A DNA stretch of 64,000 nt from Fusobacterium sp. (GCF_032477075.1 NZ_JAWDXO010000007.1:32572-96571); one strand, 5' to 3'. Shown: positions 17,725 through 27,083, counted from the stretch's first letter. Program-made: numbers and translations. Notes: generated from the letters alone by a model not told the origin.

Positions 17725-20238
17725 ATGAAAATAGAGGTAAAAGTACTTAACTCTATAAGATTGACTAAACTTTTGATAGCTGCCAGCAGATGGCTTTCAA
17801 AATATGCAGATGTTTTAAATGATTTGAATGTTTATCCAGTGCCGGATGGTGATACTGGAACAAATATGTCTATGACACTTCAGGCAGTGGAAAATGAATT
17901 GATAAAAATGAACCATGAACCAAGTATGAAAGAACTTGCTGATAGAGTCTCAGAAGCAGTATTACTGGGAGCAAGAGGAAATTCAGGAACTATTCTGTCT
18001 CAAATCATACAAGGATTTTTGAATGGAGTAAGAAATAAAGAGGAAATTACAGTAGATGATACCATCAATGCTTTTGTTTTAGCAAAAGAAAAAGCATATC
18101 AAGCTGTTTCCGAACCTGTAGAAGGAACAATGCTGACTGTAATTAGAAGGGTAGCAGAAGAAGCAGTAGCTTATAAAGGAGATAAAGATGACTTTATCCT
18201 GTTTCTTGTACACTTAAAAAATGTAGCATATGAAGCAGTAGAAGATACTCCTAATCAGCTTCCTAAATTAAAAGAAGCAGGTGTAGTAGACGCTGGAGGA
18301 AAGGGAATATTTTATGTTCTTGAAGGATTTGAAAAATCTGTAACTGATCCAGAAATGTTAAAAGATTTAGAAAGAATAGTACAATCAAGAGCAAAAAGAA
18401 AAGAAAGACTTGAAAATACAACTCAGGTATTGGAAGATATAAAATTTAAGTATTGTACAGAATTTATAATTGAATCTGGAAATTTTGATTTAGATGAATA
18501 TAAAGCAAAAGTAAGCTCACTGGGAGATTCACTTGTATGTGCTCAAACTTCTAAAAAAACAAAAACACATATACATACAAATCATCCAGGACAAGTTTTG
18601 GAAATTGCTGGTGCACTTGGGAACCTTAATAATATAAAAATAGAAAATATGGAGATACAGCATCAAAATCTTCTTGTTTCTGAAAATACAAATTATCAGG
18701 TAGAATCAACAGAAAAAGTATTTATTAGAAGCGAAAATGCAGCACCAATTGCATACTATGCTATTGTAGATAATAAAGAGCTTGGAAATTTATTCCTTGA
18801 TGATGGAGCTGCAGCTGTACTTATTGGAGGACAAACACAAAATCCCAGTGTTGCAGATATAGAAGATGGATTAAAAAGAATAAATGCTGAAAGAATAGTT
18901 ATTCTTCCAAATAATAAAAATATTATATCAGCAGCTAAAATGGCAGCAGAAAGATCTAAAAAAGAAATTATGGTTTTCGAAACAAAATCAATGTTGGAAG
19001 GGCATTATATTATAAAGAATAAAGATGAAAAAATTGAAGATATTTTAAAACAAACAGCTAGGAATTATTCTATTGAAATAACAAAAGCTGTAAGAAATAC
19101 AAAGGTTGATGATATTCAAATAGAAGAGGAAGATTATATTGCTCTTGTAAATGGGAAAATAAAAATAAAATCATTAGAATTGACTTCTTTGATAAAGGAA
19201 ATTTATAATATTTATATAAATGAAAATACATTAAATATATTTAGTGTAATTGGAGATGGAGCAACTAAAGAAGCTGATGAAGTATTAAAAGAAACTAATG
19301 GTATAAGATATAATGAATTTAAGGCAAACCAAGGAAATTATCCATATTATATTTATATAGAAAATAGAGATCCGAATATGCCTGAAGTAGCAATAGTTAC
19401 TGATTCTACATCAGACTTAACAAAAGAATTTATAGGAGATTTATCTATAAATATTATCCCACTTAAAATAAAATTAAATGATAATTATTACAGAGATGGA
19501 GTAGATATTTCTAAAAGAGAATTTTGGAAAAGACTGCTTACAGAAAATGTATCACCAAAAACTTCACAACCTTCACCAGCAGAATTTAAAGAATTATATG
19601 AGAGACTTTTTAATAAAGGATATAAAAAAATTATATCTATTCATATTTCAAGCAGATTAAGTGGTACACAGCAGGCTGCTAGAGTAGCAAAAGGTATGCT
19701 GAACAGAGCAGATGATATAACTATTGTAGATTCAAAGGCTGTTAGTCTTGTTTTAGGACATCAAGCTTTAGAAGCAGCAAGAATGGTACAAGCTGGGGCT
19801 ACTTATGAAAAAATACTTGAAAGACTTGATGAAATGCAAGAAAAAATGAAGTTGTATTTTATAGTTAATGATCTTTCCTTTTTAGAAAAAGGTGGAAGAA
19901 TAGGAAGAGCTTCTTCTGTTATTGGAAGCCTTTTAAAAGTAAAACCTATATTGAAATTAGAAAATGGTGAAGTGACTATTGAGACAAAAACTTTTGGAGA
20001 TAGAGGCGCATTTTCATATATAGAAAAATTAATAAAAGCAGAAAGCAAGAAAAATAGCATAATCCTGTATACAGCCTGGGGAGGAACAAACAAAGAACTT
20101 TCAAAAGCTGATGCAATAAAAAATATGACTGATAATTTCAAAAAAGTAGAGTATAGAGGAAGATTTGAAATAGGTGCTACTATTGGTTCGCATTCAGGTC
20201 CTGTATTTGGTTTTGGAATGATGTCAAAAATAAGATAA
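17725..20238 (+). CDS. fused fatty-acid kinase: FakA (DAK2) plus FakB (DegV)
   Basis: 837 residues. Residues 1-200 form a DhaL/DAK2 kinase domain: 'LNDLNVYPVPDGDTGTNM' carries the metal-binding aspartates, with 'GARGNSGTILSQI' and 'VDAGGKGIFYVLEGF' after it. Residues 200-550 match the FakA/YloV middle and C-terminal parts ('AQTSKKTKTHIHTNHPG', 'ILPNNKNI'). Residues ~553-837 are a complete DegV fatty-acid-binding domain: 'VAIVTDSTSDLTKE', 'TSQPSPAEF', 'ISSRLSGTQQAAR', 'EKGGRIGRA', 'HSGPVFGFG'. In Firmicutes FakA and FakB are separate proteins that phosphorylate exogenous fatty acids for phospholipid synthesis. GGAGGTAA precedes ATG 17725. Confidence 0.9.
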   Translation: MKIEVKVLNSIRLTKLLIAASRWLSKYADVLNDLNVYPVPDGDTGTNMSMTLQAVENELIKMNHEPSMKELADRVSEAVLLGARGNSGTILSQIIQGFLNGVRNKEEITVDDTINAFVLAKEKAYQAVSEPVEGTMLTVIRRVAEEAVAYKGDKDDFILFLVHLKNVAYEAVEDTPNQLPKLKEAGVVDAGGKGIFYVLEGFEKSVTDPEMLKDLERIVQSRAKRKERLENTTQVLEDIKFKYCTEFIIESGNFDLDEYKAKVSSLGDSLVCAQTSKKTKTHIHTNHPGQVLEIAGALGNLNNIKIENMEIQHQNLLVSENTNYQVESTEKVFIRSENAAPIAYYAIVDNKELGNLFLDDGAAAVLIGGQTQNPSVADIEDGLKRINAERIVILPNNKNIISAAKMAAERSKKEIMVFETKSMLEGHYIIKNKDEKIEDILKQTARNYSIEITKAVRNTKVDDIQIEEEDYIALVNGKIKIKSLELTSLIKEIYNIYINENTLNIFSVIGDGATKEADEVLKETNGIRYNEFKANQGNYPYYIYIENRDPNMPEVAIVTDSTSDLTKEFIGDLSINIIPLKIKLNDNYYRDGVDISKREFWKRLLTENVSPKTSQPSPAEFKELYERLFNKGYKKIISIHISSRLSGTQQAARVAKGMLNRADDITIVDSKAVSLVLGHQALEAARMVQAGATYEKILERLDEMQEKMKLYFIVNDLSFLEKGGRIGRASSVIGSLLKVKPILKLENGEVTIETKTFGDRGAFSYIEKLIKAESKKNSIILYTAWGGTNKELSKADAIKNMTDNFKKVEYRGRFEIGATIGSHSGPVFGFGMMSKIR

Positions 20239-20240
20239 TT

Positions 20241-20300
20241 GAAAGCAGGGGATTCTTTATTAGGTTGGTATATCTATATAGAGAATCCTTGCTTCTTTTT
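20241..20300 (+). terminator. terminator after the FakA-FakB gene
   Basis: A long imperfect hairpin: GAAAGCAGGGGATTCT pairs with AGAATCCTTGCTTC around a loop of about 20 bases, followed by TTTTT. Confidence 0.75.
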
Positions 20301-20384
20301 ATAAAATATTTCTATTATTGAAAATGGTAAAATAAACCATGTAAAAAGTTTTTAAAATTTTTTATATATAAGGAGGAGCATAAG

Positions 20385-21662
20385 GTGGTAAACATCAAAC
20401 TTATTGCAGGTTTATTAATTTTTGTGGTATCTTTTTATTTTATTCTTTTTGGAAAGCAGCCAAAATCACTTACAGCTATTATTGGAGGAAGTTTAATGGT
20501 ACTTGTAGGAGTAATGAATCAAGAAGAGGCTTTAGAATCCATAGGAAGAAATTTGGAGATTTTATTACTTTTAATGGGACTTATGATGGTAGTAGAAATA
20601 ATGTCTGAAACTGGTATTTTTCAATGGGCAGCAATAAAAGTTGCTCAACAAGCAAAGGGAGATCCTATGAAGATATTGATGATGCTGTCAGTAGTAACAG
20701 CTGTCTGTTCAGCTTTTCTGGACAATGTTACAACTATTCTCTTAATAGTTCCAGTCACTATATTGTTAGCTAAAAAGCTGAAAATAGATCCATTTCCATT
20801 TATAATGGTACAGATATTTGCTTGTAATATAGGAGGAACAGCAACAATGATAGGAGATCCACCAAATCTTATCATAGCAAGCCTTGGGAATTTAGATTTT
20901 AATGATTTTTTGATAAATCTAACACCAATTGTAATAGTAAATATGATAGTACTTTTATTTACAGCAAAGTTACTTTTTGGAAAAAAGTTTACTGTATCAA
21001 GAGAGTTAAAGGCGAGTATAATGGATTTGGAACCTGATAGAAGTATAAAAAATAAAAAACTCTTGATGCAATCGTGTGCTCTATTTTCTATAATACTTAT
21101 TGGATTTTTAACAAATATGGTAACAAATATAGGGCTTGCAGTTATATCTATAACAGGATCAGTTATTTTACTTACAATAAGCAAGAAGAGCCCAGAAGAG
21201 ATATATAAAAAAGTAGAGTGGGAAACACTATTTTTCTTTGGAGGATTATTTGTTTTAGTTGAAGGAGTAGATAAACTTGGAGTGATTGCACAGATTGGGA
21301 AGATGATAGTTAAATTTACAGAAGGAAATCTAGAAAAAACTGGAACAGTAGTAGTATTAATTTCATCATTGCTATCTCCAATACTTGGCTCAGTGCCATA
21401 TACTTTATCTTTTTCAAAAATTATAGCAAATATTGTACCAAATTTTACAGGGCATACAGATGTTTTATGGTGGGCATTATCTTTAGGAGCTTGTCTTGGT
21501 GGAAATATGACATTAGTAGGAGCTCCAGCTAATATAGTAGGAGTATCTATTGCAGAGAAGGCAGGAGTAAAGATAAGTTTTATGGATTTCTTCAAATTGG
21601 GGATATTGATTGTTATTCAATCAATGGTTTTAAGTGTTATTTATATTAATCTGAGATATTAA
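20385..21662 (+). CDS. ArsB/NhaD-type ion transporter, first paralogue
   Basis: 425 residues, mostly membrane-spanning. The transporter repeats are visible as 'FLDNVTTILLIVPVTI' and 'GGTATMIGDPPNLIIAS' in the first half, and 'GACLGGNMTLVGAPANIVG' in the second. These are the substrate-site loops of the ion transporter superfamily (ArsB, NhaD, P protein, citrate carriers). 'VEWETLFFFGGLFVLVEG' between halves is typical of the ArsB/P-protein group. Substrate is unknown; Na+/H+ or organic anion are possible. It starts with GTG after AAGGAGGAG. It lies just before an EIIA-CBS gene and a second paralogue. Confidence 0.88.
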   Translation: MVNIKLIAGLLIFVVSFYFILFGKQPKSLTAIIGGSLMVLVGVMNQEEALESIGRNLEILLLLMGLMMVVEIMSETGIFQWAAIKVAQQAKGDPMKILMMLSVVTAVCSAFLDNVTTILLIVPVTILLAKKLKIDPFPFIMVQIFACNIGGTATMIGDPPNLIIASLGNLDFNDFLINLTPIVIVNMIVLLFTAKLLFGKKFTVSRELKASIMDLEPDRSIKNKKLLMQSCALFSIILIGFLTNMVTNIGLAVISITGSVILLTISKKSPEEIYKKVEWETLFFFGGLFVLVEGVDKLGVIAQIGKMIVKFTEGNLEKTGTVVVLISSLLSPILGSVPYTLSFSKIIANIVPNFTGHTDVLWWALSLGACLGGNMTLVGAPANIVGVSIAEKAGVKISFMDFFKLGILIVIQSMVLSVIYINLRY

Positions 21663-21681
21663 AGTTTTAGAGGAGGAATAT

Positions 21682-22608
21682 ATGAAGTTTTCAAGTTATT
21701 TAGACCCACAGTTTATTTTTACTGATTTAAAAGGAAAAACTCCTAAGGAAATTATCACAGAGATGATAGAAAGATTATCTTTGAAAGATAAAAAGATAAA
21801 TGAGTTAAAAGATGCAATTGTAAAGTCAGTAATAAAAAGGGAGGAAGAGATATCAACAGGGATGGGAAATGGGATAGCCATACCTCATGCCAGAATAGAA
21901 AATTTCAATGATTTTATTGTTTCTATTGGTATATTGGAAGAACCTATTGAAGTTGAGATTGCAGCAACACGTAAGACTGATAAAGTAAAACTTGTATTTT
22001 TGATTATTTCAGATGTGCTGAAAAATAAAAATATACTAAAAGTAATGAGTGCTGTTTCAAAAATGGCTCTAAAAAGGAAAAACCTTTTAGAGAAAATCAA
22101 AGAAGAAAAAAATCCTGTTAAAATAATTGAATATATTCAAGAATCAAATATTGAAATAGACCATAGAATAATTGCAGAAGATGTATTGAGCCCAGATATA
22201 GAACCTGCCACTCCAGAAAATACTTTGGAAGAAATAGCAAAAAGACTTATACTTGAACAAACAAGCGGTCTTCCAGTAGTAGATAAAGATGGAATATTTT
22301 TAGGAGAAATAACTGAAAGAGAACTTATTGACTTTGGTATGCCTGATTATCTTTCTTTAATGGGTGATCTCAATTTTTTAACTGTTGGAGAACCTTTTGA
22401 GGAATATTTAGTGAATGAAACCACTACTACAATTGAAAAATTATATAGAGTAGATGAAAGAGTAAAAATAGATAGGAAAACTCCTATTATGGAGATATGT
22501 TTCATTATGGTTAACAAAGGACTCACAAGATTATATGTACTGGATGAAGGAAAATATTATGGAATGATAAGAAGATCAGATATAATCAAAAAAGTACTTC
22601 ATATTTAA
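21682..22608 (+). CDS. EIIA (fructose/mannitol type)-CBS regulatory protein
   Basis: 308 residues, soluble. The N-terminal domain (1-150) is a PTS EIIA type 2 fold with the phospho-histidine loop intact (GMGNGIAIPHARIENF). The C-terminal half (~165-305) is a pair of CBS motifs ('DVLSPDIEPATPENTLEEIA', 'TSGLPVVDKDGIFLGEI', 'GLTRLYVLDEGKYYGMI') which usually bind adenine nucleotides. No sugar EIIC/EIIB is adjacent; the gene sits between two related ion transporters with gaps of 19 and about 43 bases. It probably regulates transport according to PTS phosphorylation and energy charge; this is inference from order. Confidence 0.85.
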   Translation: MKFSSYLDPQFIFTDLKGKTPKEIITEMIERLSLKDKKINELKDAIVKSVIKREEEISTGMGNGIAIPHARIENFNDFIVSIGILEEPIEVEIAATRKTDKVKLVFLIISDVLKNKNILKVMSAVSKMALKRKNLLEKIKEEKNPVKIIEYIQESNIEIDHRIIAEDVLSPDIEPATPENTLEEIAKRLILEQTSGLPVVDKDGIFLGEITERELIDFGMPDYLSLMGDLNFLTVGEPFEEYLVNETTTTIEKLYRVDERVKIDRKTPIMEICFIMVNKGLTRLYVLDEGKYYGMIRRSDIIKKVLHI

Positions 22609-22651
22609 ACTTTCAGTCTTAGGGGAAAGAATCAAAATGAGGAGGAAAATT

Positions 22652-23932
22652 ATGATGTATATGCTGATAGGGTTAATTGTATTTTTTACAGTATTTTATT
22701 TGATGATAACAGAAAAAATACCAGGACCTTGGGCAACAATGATAGGTGGGCTTATAATGGCTCTTATTGGGATAATAAATGAAGAGGATGCTTTAACTGC
22801 TATTTCTGAAAGATTGGAAATATTATTTCTATTAATAGGAATGATGATAATTGTTTTGCTTGTATCTGAAACAGGTGTATTTCAGTGGTTTGCCATAAAG
22901 GTAGCCCAACTTGTAAGAGGAGAACCATTTAGATTGATAGTTTTACTAGCAATAGTAACAGCTCTATGTTCAGCATTTTTAGATAATGTTACTACGATCC
23001 TTTTAATGGCACCAGTATCAATATTATTAGCAAAGCAATTGAAATTAGATCCTTTCCCTTTTATAATAACAGAAGTTATGTCTGCTAATATAGGTGGACT
23101 TGCTACATTGATTGGTGACCCAACACAATTGATTATAGGAGCTGAAGGAAATCTTGGATTTAATGAGTTTCTTTTCAATACAGCACCAGTAGCAGTACTT
23201 TCTATGGTTCTGCTTATAGTAAATGTCTATTTTATATATGGAAGACATATGGTGGTATCAAATGAGCTAAAAGCTAGGATAATGGAATTGGATTCTTCAA
23301 GAAGTTTGAAAGATCCTAAGCTTTTAAAACAGGCAGCTGTAATTTTCTCTTTAGTACTAATTGGATTTGTTTTAAATAATTTTATTAATAAAGGTCTTGC
23401 AATTATTTCATTGTCAGGAGCAATATTTCTTGTAGTTATAGCAAAAAGAAAACCGAAAGAGATCTTTGAAAATGTAGAATGGGAAACTTTGTTCTTTTTT
23501 ATAGGATTATTTATGATGATAAAAGGAATAGAAAACTTAAATATAATCAATATAATTGGAGATAAGCTTATAAAAATAACTTCTGGTAAATTTGATCTTG
23601 CTGTAATAGCTGTTACTTGGCTTTCTGCTGGATTTACTTCTATAATAGGAAATGTTGCCAATGCAGCAACTGTTTCTAAAATACTTGGAGTTATGGTTCC
23701 AACATTTGATAAGATAGGAGATCCTAAAGCTTTTTGGTGGGCTCTGTCGTTTGGATCATGTTTAGGAGGAAATATTACTATGTTGGGATCAGCTACAAAT
23801 GTTGTTGCTGTAGGAGCTGCTGCTAAAGCTGGATGTAAAATAGATTTTTTAAAGTTTTTTAAATTTGGAGGGCTTATAGCTTTTCAAACATTATTATTGG
23901 CAACTGTTTATCTTTATGTAAGATATATGTAG
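22652..23932 (+). CDS. ArsB/NhaD-type ion transporter, second paralogue
   Basis: 426 residues. It parallels the transporter at 20385-21662 along its whole length: 'FLDNVTTILLMAPVSI', 'GGLATLIGDPTQLIIGA', 'VEWETLFFFIGLFMMIKG', 'GSCLGGNITMLGSATNVVA'. The first loop has DPTQ where the first paralogue has DPPN, and the second has GSATN for GAPAN, so the two copies have diverged at the substrate loops. ATG 22652 is preceded by GAGGAGG; ATG 22637 in frame lies before that site. Confidence 0.87.
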   Translation: MMYMLIGLIVFFTVFYLMITEKIPGPWATMIGGLIMALIGIINEEDALTAISERLEILFLLIGMMIIVLLVSETGVFQWFAIKVAQLVRGEPFRLIVLLAIVTALCSAFLDNVTTILLMAPVSILLAKQLKLDPFPFIITEVMSANIGGLATLIGDPTQLIIGAEGNLGFNEFLFNTAPVAVLSMVLLIVNVYFIYGRHMVVSNELKARIMELDSSRSLKDPKLLKQAAVIFSLVLIGFVLNNFINKGLAIISLSGAIFLVVIAKRKPKEIFENVEWETLFFFIGLFMMIKGIENLNIINIIGDKLIKITSGKFDLAVIAVTWLSAGFTSIIGNVANAATVSKILGVMVPTFDKIGDPKAFWWALSFGSCLGGNITMLGSATNVVAVGAAAKAGCKIDFLKFFKFGGLIAFQTLLLATVYLYVRYM

Positions 23933-23949
23933 AATAAAAGGGAGGAAAT

Positions 23950-24672
23950 ATGCGAATATTTCGATTTGAAAGCATAGATTCTACAAATGATTATCTTAAA
24001 AATAAAAAAGATATTCAAGAGTTTGATTTAGTAATAGCTGAAATTCAAACTAAAGGGAGAGGGAGAAGAGGAAATAACTGGTTTTCCAATAAAGGAATGG
24101 CTCTCTTCAGTTTTTCATTAAAAGTTGATAAGGACATTTCAGCAGAAGAGTATTTCAAGCTGCCTCTTGTTATAGGGATTTCTGTATTAAGAGGAATTAA
24201 AAGAATAGAAGAACTAGACTTAAAATTTAAATGGACAAATGATGTTTATTTAGATGATAAAAAACTTTCAGGGATACTTGTAGAAAAAATAGATAATTTT
24301 TTTATCATAGGCATAGGAATAAATGTAAATAATAAAGAAATGGGAATAGTCAATGAAGTAGCTATATCCTTAAAAAATAAAACAGGAAGAAATTATATAG
24401 TAGATGATATAATATTTGCTGTAATAGATGAATTTAAAAAATATTATAAGAAGTTTTGTGATGGAGAATGGAAATATATATTGGATGAAATAAATAATAA
24501 AAACTATCTTAAAAATAAAATAGTAAATATTGCAAGGACAAATGAAATTGTTACTGGAAAAGTTAATGAGATAGCTCAAGATGGGAGATTGGAAGTAGAG
24601 ATATCAGGAGAGAAAAGATTTTTTGATATTGGGGAAGTGCATATAAAAAGGGTGAAAAATGAAATTGATTAA
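23950..24672 (+). CDS. birA: biotin--[biotin carboxyl-carrier protein] ligase
   Basis: 240 residues, the single-domain form without the N-terminal DNA-binding domain of E. coli BirA. It attaches biotin to carboxylase subunits. Motifs: 'RFESIDSTNDYLKN', the biotinyl-AMP loop 'TKGRGRRGNNWFSNKG', 'KWTNDVYLDDKKLSGILVE', 'GIGINVNN'. Because the helix-turn-helix is absent it should not regulate biotin genes. Its 3' end overlaps the next gene by 14 bases. Confidence 0.94.
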   Translation: MRIFRFESIDSTNDYLKNKKDIQEFDLVIAEIQTKGRGRRGNNWFSNKGMALFSFSLKVDKDISAEEYFKLPLVIGISVLRGIKRIEELDLKFKWTNDVYLDDKKLSGILVEKIDNFFIIGIGINVNNKEMGIVNEVAISLKNKTGRNYIVDDIIFAVIDEFKKYYKKFCDGEWKYILDEINNKNYLKNKIVNIARTNEIVTGKVNEIAQDGRLEVEISGEKRFFDIGEVHIKRVKNEID

Positions 24673-25597
24673 TATAAAAGAAAAGTTATTTAGAATGCTC
24701 ACTGAAGATCTAGATCTTGGCTATGTAGTAGATATTATAAAAAAAAATCTTGATTTCAAATCCAAGATGAAAATGATAATAGATATAGCTAAAAAAAGTG
24801 AAAATTATGATTTTATAATTTTTCTTATAAAAATGACAATAGCTATATCTGTTTTTCTTCCTATAATATCCCAGCTATGCAGTATGAAATCCATAAATAT
24901 ATTTAAATTAAACTTTCAGACTTTTAAACAAATTCCAGTACTTTTTGTGAATATATTTCCAATAATTGTTATAGGAAGAAAAAATCTTATTTTTAAAGAT
25001 GGAGCATTAAAGGCAATAATACTAATACTTTACTATATTGTATGTATTCCTATAACTATAATTATTTTTGGACTTAATATAGAAAAAATAGGTAATGAAT
25101 ATGAGGATGTTTATTTTCTAGTTTTTTTTGTAAATATAATACTTCTTTTTACCAGTCACATTGTGCTTATAAAATATTGTGTGACTGATATGATTTTTAG
25201 AAAAAGAAAAGTTAAAAGTAGTGATGTAATAATTACCTTAATGACATACATTACATTGGGAATAAGTTTTGGAGCACTTTATTCTGTGATAAATATCTAT
25301 TATAATGGACAGGCTTTTCGTGGAATGGATGGAGTTGATACCACTTTATATTTTTATTTTAAACATATATATTTTAGTTTTGTAACATTAACAACTTTAG
25401 GATATGGGGACATATATCCAATAAAATTTTTGGGACAATTTTTCGTTATTATAGAAGCATTGACAGGAATCTTTCTTTTAAATTTTTCTTTGGGAATAAC
25501 TTTAAGTTCAGGGATATTAAATTTTCAAATAAATCAAAAAGATGATGAAGTTAAAATAAAAGGAACAGATGATTCAGGAGAAAAAAGTAATGAATAG
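24659..25597 (+). CDS. two-pore-helix type potassium channel-like membrane protein
   Basis: 312 residues with about five or six hydrophobic segments between 50 and 290. Near the C-terminus, 'YFSFVTLTTLGYGDIYP' carries the K+ selectivity filter signature TxGYGD and is followed by a final helix (FFVIIEALTGIFLLNFSLG), the layout of an Ion_trans_2 pore. No RCK/TrkA-N nucleotide-binding domain follows; the tail is short and charged. Four to five helices ahead of the pore do not show a clear voltage-sensor arginine ladder. It overlaps birA at its start and mnmA at its end, so the three genes are probably co-translated. Confidence 0.8.
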   Translation: MKLINIKEKLFRMLTEDLDLGYVVDIIKKNLDFKSKMKMIIDIAKKSENYDFIIFLIKMTIAISVFLPIISQLCSMKSINIFKLNFQTFKQIPVLFVNIFPIIVIGRKNLIFKDGALKAIILILYYIVCIPITIIIFGLNIEKIGNEYEDVYFLVFFVNIILLFTSHIVLIKYCVTDMIFRKRKVKSSDVIITLMTYITLGISFGALYSVINIYYNGQAFRGMDGVDTTLYFYFKHIYFSFVTLTTLGYGDIYPIKFLGQFFVIIEALTGIFLLNFSLGITLSSGILNFQINQKDDEVKIKGTDDSGEKSNE

Positions 25598-26630
25598 AAA
25601 AAAAGTAATAATAGGAATGAGTGGAGGAGTTGATTCTTCTGTAGCAGCATATCTTTTGAAAAAAAAAGGCTATAGAGTTATAGGTGTAACATTAAACCAT
25701 AAGAGAGAAGAAGCTCTTGAAGAAGAGATAAAAACTGCTCAAAGGATATGTCATTCTCTTGATATAGAACACAAAACTATAAATATAAAAGAATTATTTC
25801 AGAAAGAGGTTATAGATGACTTTTTAGAAGGATATTCTCAGGGAGTAACTCCTTCTCCATGTATTATTTGTGATGAAAGAGTAAAGATGAGAATTCTTTT
25901 TGAAATTGCAGATAAAGAGGGAGCAGATTTTGTAGCTACTGGACATTACAGCTCTGTAGAATACTCAAATGAATTCAAAACTACTCTTTTAAAAGTTTCC
26001 TGTGATCTAAGAAAAGATCAAAGCTATATGTTGTATAGATTAGATAATAACAAGATATCGAGGCTCTTGTTCCCACTTCATTCTTATGAAAAGAAACAGA
26101 TAAGAGATATAGCAAAAAACATTGGTTTAGAAGTTCACGATAAAAAAGATAGCCAAGGAATATGTTTTGCTAAAAAAGGGTATATAGAATTTCTCAGAAA
26201 ACATTTAGGAGACAGTATAAAAAAAGGAAAGTTTGTAGATAAAACTGGAAAGATTATTGGAGAACATGAAGGATACCAATTATATACAATTGGACAAAGA
26301 AGAGGGTTAGGATTGAAACTTCCAAGAGCATATTTTATAACAAAAATTGATAAAGAAAAAAATGAAATAACTATTGGAGAATATGAAGAACTATATAAAA
26401 AAAGAGTGGAATTAAAGAAATATAAATTATCTGTAAAAATAACTCATATTTTGGATAAGAATATTATTGGAAGACCTAGATTTTCGAGTTTTGGTACAAA
26501 TGGAAAAATTTTATTTGAAAATGAAAAGCTTTTTTTTGAATTTGATGAAGAGAGTCCACAAACTGCTCCTGGACAACATTTAGTTTTATATTATAAAAAT
26601 TTAGTATTAGGTGGTGGAATAATATCATAA
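25590..26630 (+). CDS. mnmA: tRNA-specific 2-thiouridylase
   Basis: 346 residues. It thiolates U34 of Lys, Glu and Gln tRNAs. The PP-loop 'GMSGGVDSSVAAYLL' is at the start. The catalytic cysteines are in 'TPSPCIICDERVK' and 'DSQGICFAKKGYIEFL', and 'DLRKDQSYMLYRL' and 'YTIGQRRGLGL' are family motifs. ATG 25590 follows AGGAG with a 9-base gap; ATG 25569 in frame would overlap that site. It slightly overlaps the channel gene. Confidence 0.95.
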   Translation: MNRKKVIIGMSGGVDSSVAAYLLKKKGYRVIGVTLNHKREEALEEEIKTAQRICHSLDIEHKTINIKELFQKEVIDDFLEGYSQGVTPSPCIICDERVKMRILFEIADKEGADFVATGHYSSVEYSNEFKTTLLKVSCDLRKDQSYMLYRLDNNKISRLLFPLHSYEKKQIRDIAKNIGLEVHDKKDSQGICFAKKGYIEFLRKHLGDSIKKGKFVDKTGKIIGEHEGYQLYTIGQRRGLGLKLPRAYFITKIDKEKNEITIGEYEELYKKRVELKKYKLSVKITHILDKNIIGRPRFSSFGTNGKILFENEKLFFEFDEESPQTAPGQHLVLYYKNLVLGGGIIS

Positions 26631-26631
26631 C

Positions 26632-26660
26632 TTGACAACTTTTATTAAAATCGTTATATT
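26632..26660 (+). promoter_or_regulatory. strong promoter of the membrane-tethered EIIB gene
   Basis: TTGACA, 17-base spacer, TATATT; directly downstream of the mnmA stop. It isolates the next gene from the operon before it. Confidence 0.75.
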
Positions 26661-26693
26661 ATAGGTGATGATTAATTAATAAGGGGGAGAATT

Positions 26694-27083
26694 ATGGAAT
26701 CGACCAAGTGGTTATATTGGATAATTGGAATAATTATAATAATCATAGCAACAGTAATTATCAGAAAATATAAACTAATCACTAAAGTAAAAAGAGTAAA
26801 CTGTGTTGATTTAGATAAGCTTGAAGAAAAAAAATTTTCAGGAATGGGAAAACTATACATCAAAGCTTTAGGTGGGGAAAAAAATATAATAAGTGTAGAT
26901 CCCTGTATGACAAGAATAAGAGTGATAATGAAGGATGGTTCTCTATTGGATGAAAAGAGAATAACTGTTTTAGGTGCTCATAAAGTTATAAAGTTAACTG
27001 ATAAAAAAATTCATATTATAATTGGATTGAAGGCTGAAAAATTAGCTGAAGAAATAAATGATATAAGGGAGAAAAATAAATAA
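26694..27083 (+). CDS. membrane-anchored PTS EIIB-like protein
   Basis: 129 residues. One N-terminal transmembrane helix (about 6-24, WLYWIIGIIIIIIATVII) is followed by a soluble domain matching glucose-type EIIB: 'ALGGEKNIISVDPCMTRIRV' with the phospho-cysteine (DPCMTR), 'KDGSLLDEKRITVLGAHKVIKL', and 'IIIGLKAEKLAEEI'. EIIB normally passes phosphate to a sugar in an EIIC pore, but no EIIC is fused or adjacent. It is monocistronic between its own promoter and terminator. A signalling or phosphate-relay role is inferred. Confidence 0.82.
   Translation: MESTKWLYWIIGIIIIIIATVIIRKYKLITKVKRVNCVDLDKLEEKKFSGMGKLYIKALGGEKNIISVDPCMTRIRVIMKDGSLLDEKRITVLGAHKVIKLTDKKIHIIIGLKAEKLAEEINDIREKNK

Noticed and set aside
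20645..21595. Long minus-strand open frame (about 316 codons) opposite the first transporter
   Set aside because: It mirrors the conserved transporter gene, has no ribosome site or recognisable domain, and is explained by codon bias on the other strand.
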